Shown here: piece after piece, positions 6,859 through 8,194 of the stretch
Numbering within the stretch: position 1 is the first letter of the stretch
Layout: each line of letters begins with the position of its first letter
Origin: Helicobacteraceae bacterium
GTDB taxonomy: Bacteria; Campylobacterota; Campylobacteria; Campylobacterales; SZUA-545
Direction of reading: 5' to 3'
Assembly: GCA_003250175.1 (NCBI GenBank)
Contig: QKHD01000139.1
Span: 1-8,194, forward strand
Length of the DNA stretch: 8,194 nt
The notes under the pieces: generated by a model
Database searches by the model: none
The model's input: the letters and a program-made list of their open reading frames with translations, nothing else
Told to the model about the DNA's origin: nothing
Program-made: the position numbers and the translations under genes

Positions 6859-7413
6859 ATGGCCTTTCGTAAAATCGCCCTGATCGGCGGCGGGGTGATG
6901 CTGATGGCGGCCCTGGGGCTGCTGCCCGCCTTTTTGCATGAAAAAAACGGCGGGATCATCGCCCTGGATCGCCCGGTGCCCTCGCTGAATACCCAGTTTT
7001 CGGACAAAGAGTATCTGATGGTTTTTGTGGGCTATGTGGGGTGCCGGGATGTCTGCTCGCCAAGGCTGGAGAGCCTTTCGGCTATTTACGCAGGGTTGGA
7101 TGGAGAGCTAAAACAAAAGAGCGGGGTACTCTTTATCGACTTCGCTCCGGAGGGTGATCCGGAGCAGGCGGAACGCTTTGCACGCTATTTTAACGGGGCA
7201 TTTGCCGGCATATCCGCCGACAAAGCCCAGCGCCAAACGCTGCGCCGCGAACTGGATATCTACTTCAGCACCGATGCCGCCCGCCCCAACGAGTACAACC
7301 ACAGCGACTACCTCTACCTGCTCAAAAAAGAGCAGGGCGGCTGGCATCTGCGGGGTGTGCTGACGGGCACCGTCTGGCGCCCAAATGATTTAGACTACCT
7401 CTTCAGCCTCTGA
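6859..7413 (+). CDS. SCO1/SenC family copper chaperone / thiol-disulfide protein
   Basis: The 184-residue protein begins with a basic MAFRK and a hydrophobic helix (about 6-26), most simply an inner membrane anchor with a periplasmic thioredoxin-like domain. It has the SCO signature: C62 and C66 in GCRDVC (CxxxC) and H148 in YNHSDYLYLL, the Cu(I)/Cu(II) ligand set of the family. FIDFAPEGDPEQAERFARYF (92-111) matches the usual SVDPERDTPE region. Family members deliver copper to the CuA site of cytochrome oxidase or nitrous oxide reductase, or act as redox sensors or thiol reductases. No oxidase or nos gene is in view, so the client cannot be named. The gene starts 2 bases after the DsrE-like stop with no strong ribosome site, suggesting translational coupling, and its last 24 bases overlap the opposing gene. 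Confidence 0.88.
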   Translation: MAFRKIALIGGGVMLMAALGLLPAFLHEKNGGIIALDRPVPSLNTQFSDKEYLMVFVGYVGCRDVCSPRLESLSAIYAGLDGELKQKSGVLFIDFAPEGDPEQAERFARYFNGAFAGISADKAQRQTLRRELDIYFSTDAARPNEYNHSDYLYLLKKEQGGWHLRGVLTGTVWRPNDLDYLFSL

Positions 7414-8194
7414 GGTGCTCAGTCCTTGGTCTTGGGCCAGCAGCTCCGGAGAGAGGATGAGCTGTTTTAAAAAAGCATCTTTGTCAAAATGGCTCGATCC
7501 GGAGCGCTTTTCCATATCCTCCATAAGCGCCTTTTTGTAATCTTCCAGCATCTCTTCAATCGCCTGTATTGCGGAGAGCAGGGCATCGCCTTCCAGATTA
7601 TCCACGTTGAGTTTCTTTTCCAGCTCATTGCGTTTTTCTTCAATGAGCTTCTCGATTTTTTCCAGATTAAGCTGCTGCACATAGGCCAAAGCACCCCCTG
7701 CGGCCCGGACACGGTCAAAAAAAGAAGCTATTTTCTCATCAGATGCTTCTTCTGAAGCGGATTCATCTCTGGAGGCCGCGGTGCTCTCCGGAGAGGCTCC
7801 GTTGGCGGATAAGACTGAATCGAGGATCTCCATAAAACGGTCAAACATCGCAACACTCTCTTGTGAGTAGGATGCTCCGAGGGCAGGGTTATGCATGCTT
7901 TCTTGCATCTCAAGCAGACCGCCGTATCCGTAATCGGGCGTAGGAACGCTTGCTCCCGCCCACATATCTGGATGACTTGCCTTGAGGTTTTCCATCATGG
8001 TGGGAAGGTTGTAGCGGAAGCTCATACGTATCAATATGGGCGAAATGTCTTTAAAGTAGTCCGCTCCCTGGGTTTGCATGGTTTCGATCGTTTTGACGAT
8101 ACCTCGTTTGAGGTCATTGGGCATCTCTTGGGGGAGTGTGACGAACATGGCGCCGTTGGCAGTCTCTACCTTGTGATCCCCGTTGAGGTCCAGC
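7390..8194 (-). CDS. Unrecognised acidic coiled-coil protein, N-terminus outside the window
   Basis: The minus-strand frame is open from the right edge to a TAA at 7390-7392, showing 267 residues; the N-terminus is missing. An internal ATG at 8148 could be read as a start, but 15 in-frame codons upstream (LDLNGDHKVETANGAM and before) look coding and contain an EF-hand or dockerin-like DLNGD, so the true start is probably further out. The visible part has a mixed, methionine-rich segment (LPTMMENLKASHPDMWAGAS), a serine/alanine/glutamate-rich linker around the SPESTAASRDESASEEASDE stretch, then a strongly charged helix predicted as coiled coil (about LEKIEKLIEEKRNELEKKLN through DYKKALMEDMEKRS). 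There is no transmembrane segment or cysteine in view. The family and function are not recognised. Base composition appears lower in GC than the efflux operon. Confidence 0.75.
   Translation of the reverse strand, partial: LDLNGDHKVETANGAMFVTLPQEMPNDLKRGIVKTIETMQTQGADYFKDISPILIRMSFRYNLPTMMENLKASHPDMWAGASVPTPDYGYGGLLEMQESMHNPALGASYSQESVAMFDRFMEILDSVLSANGASPESTAASRDESASEEASDEKIASFFDRVRAAGGALAYVQQLNLEKIEKLIEEKRNELEKKLNVDNLEGDALLSAIQAIEEMLEDYKKALMEDMEKRSGSSHFDKDAFLKQLILSPELLAQDQGLSTSEAEEVV

Noticed and set aside
8146..8148. ATG at 8148 (minus) as the start of the last gene
   Set aside because: The upstream in-frame codons to the window edge read as protein and no Shine-Dalgarno sequence precedes this ATG.

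Overview
The window carries three transcription blocks dominated by periplasmic copper handling and redox proteins. It is GC-rich, genes are packed with gaps of 0 to 9 bases, and most products carry signal peptides. The order YtkA/FixH-like protein, TolC-type channel, CusB-type adaptor, CusA-type pump, with a nearby cytochrome P460, DsrE-like protein and SCO protein, resembles chemolithotrophic Campylobacterota (Sulfurovum, Nitratifractor or Hydrogenimonas-like). The taxonomy is inferred from gene content; no rRNA or other phylogenetic marker is present, and the GC content would fit only the higher-GC members of that phylum.

Positions 1-125 hold an upstream region with a strong ribosome binding site for the first gene and possibly the beginning of a gene leaving the window on the minus strand. 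Positions 126-5790 (plus strand) are a four-gene operon: a small secreted methionine-rich YtkA-like protein, then the outer membrane channel, periplasmic adaptor and inner membrane RND pump of a heavy-metal efflux complex. The pump keeps the three periplasmic methionines that bind Cu(I)/Ag(I) in E. coli CusA, at exactly the same spacing, so the likely substrate is monovalent copper or silver. The adaptor lacks the methionine-bearing N-terminal extension of E. coli CusB and no CusF is present. The YtkA-like protein, with its MxxMxxMxxM run, could fill the metal-delivery role.

Positions 5795-6298 (minus strand) encode a cytochrome P460 family protein that ends 4 bases from the pump gene. It diverges across a 93-base intergenic region from a two-gene plus-strand operon (6392-7413): a secreted DsrE-like protein and a membrane-anchored SCO1/SenC copper chaperone or thiol-disulfide protein. 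The last gene (minus strand, 7390 to the window edge) encodes an unrecognised acidic protein with a coiled-coil segment and overlaps the SCO gene tail to tail by 24 bases.

Together the genes suggest a locus that exports excess Cu(I)/Ag(I) and supplies copper and redox chemistry in the periplasm. No metal-responsive regulator, mobile element, CRISPR array, tRNA or rRNA was seen. The most hypothesis-worthy points are the possible CusF replacement by the YtkA-like protein and the P460 / DsrE-SCO divergent trio.
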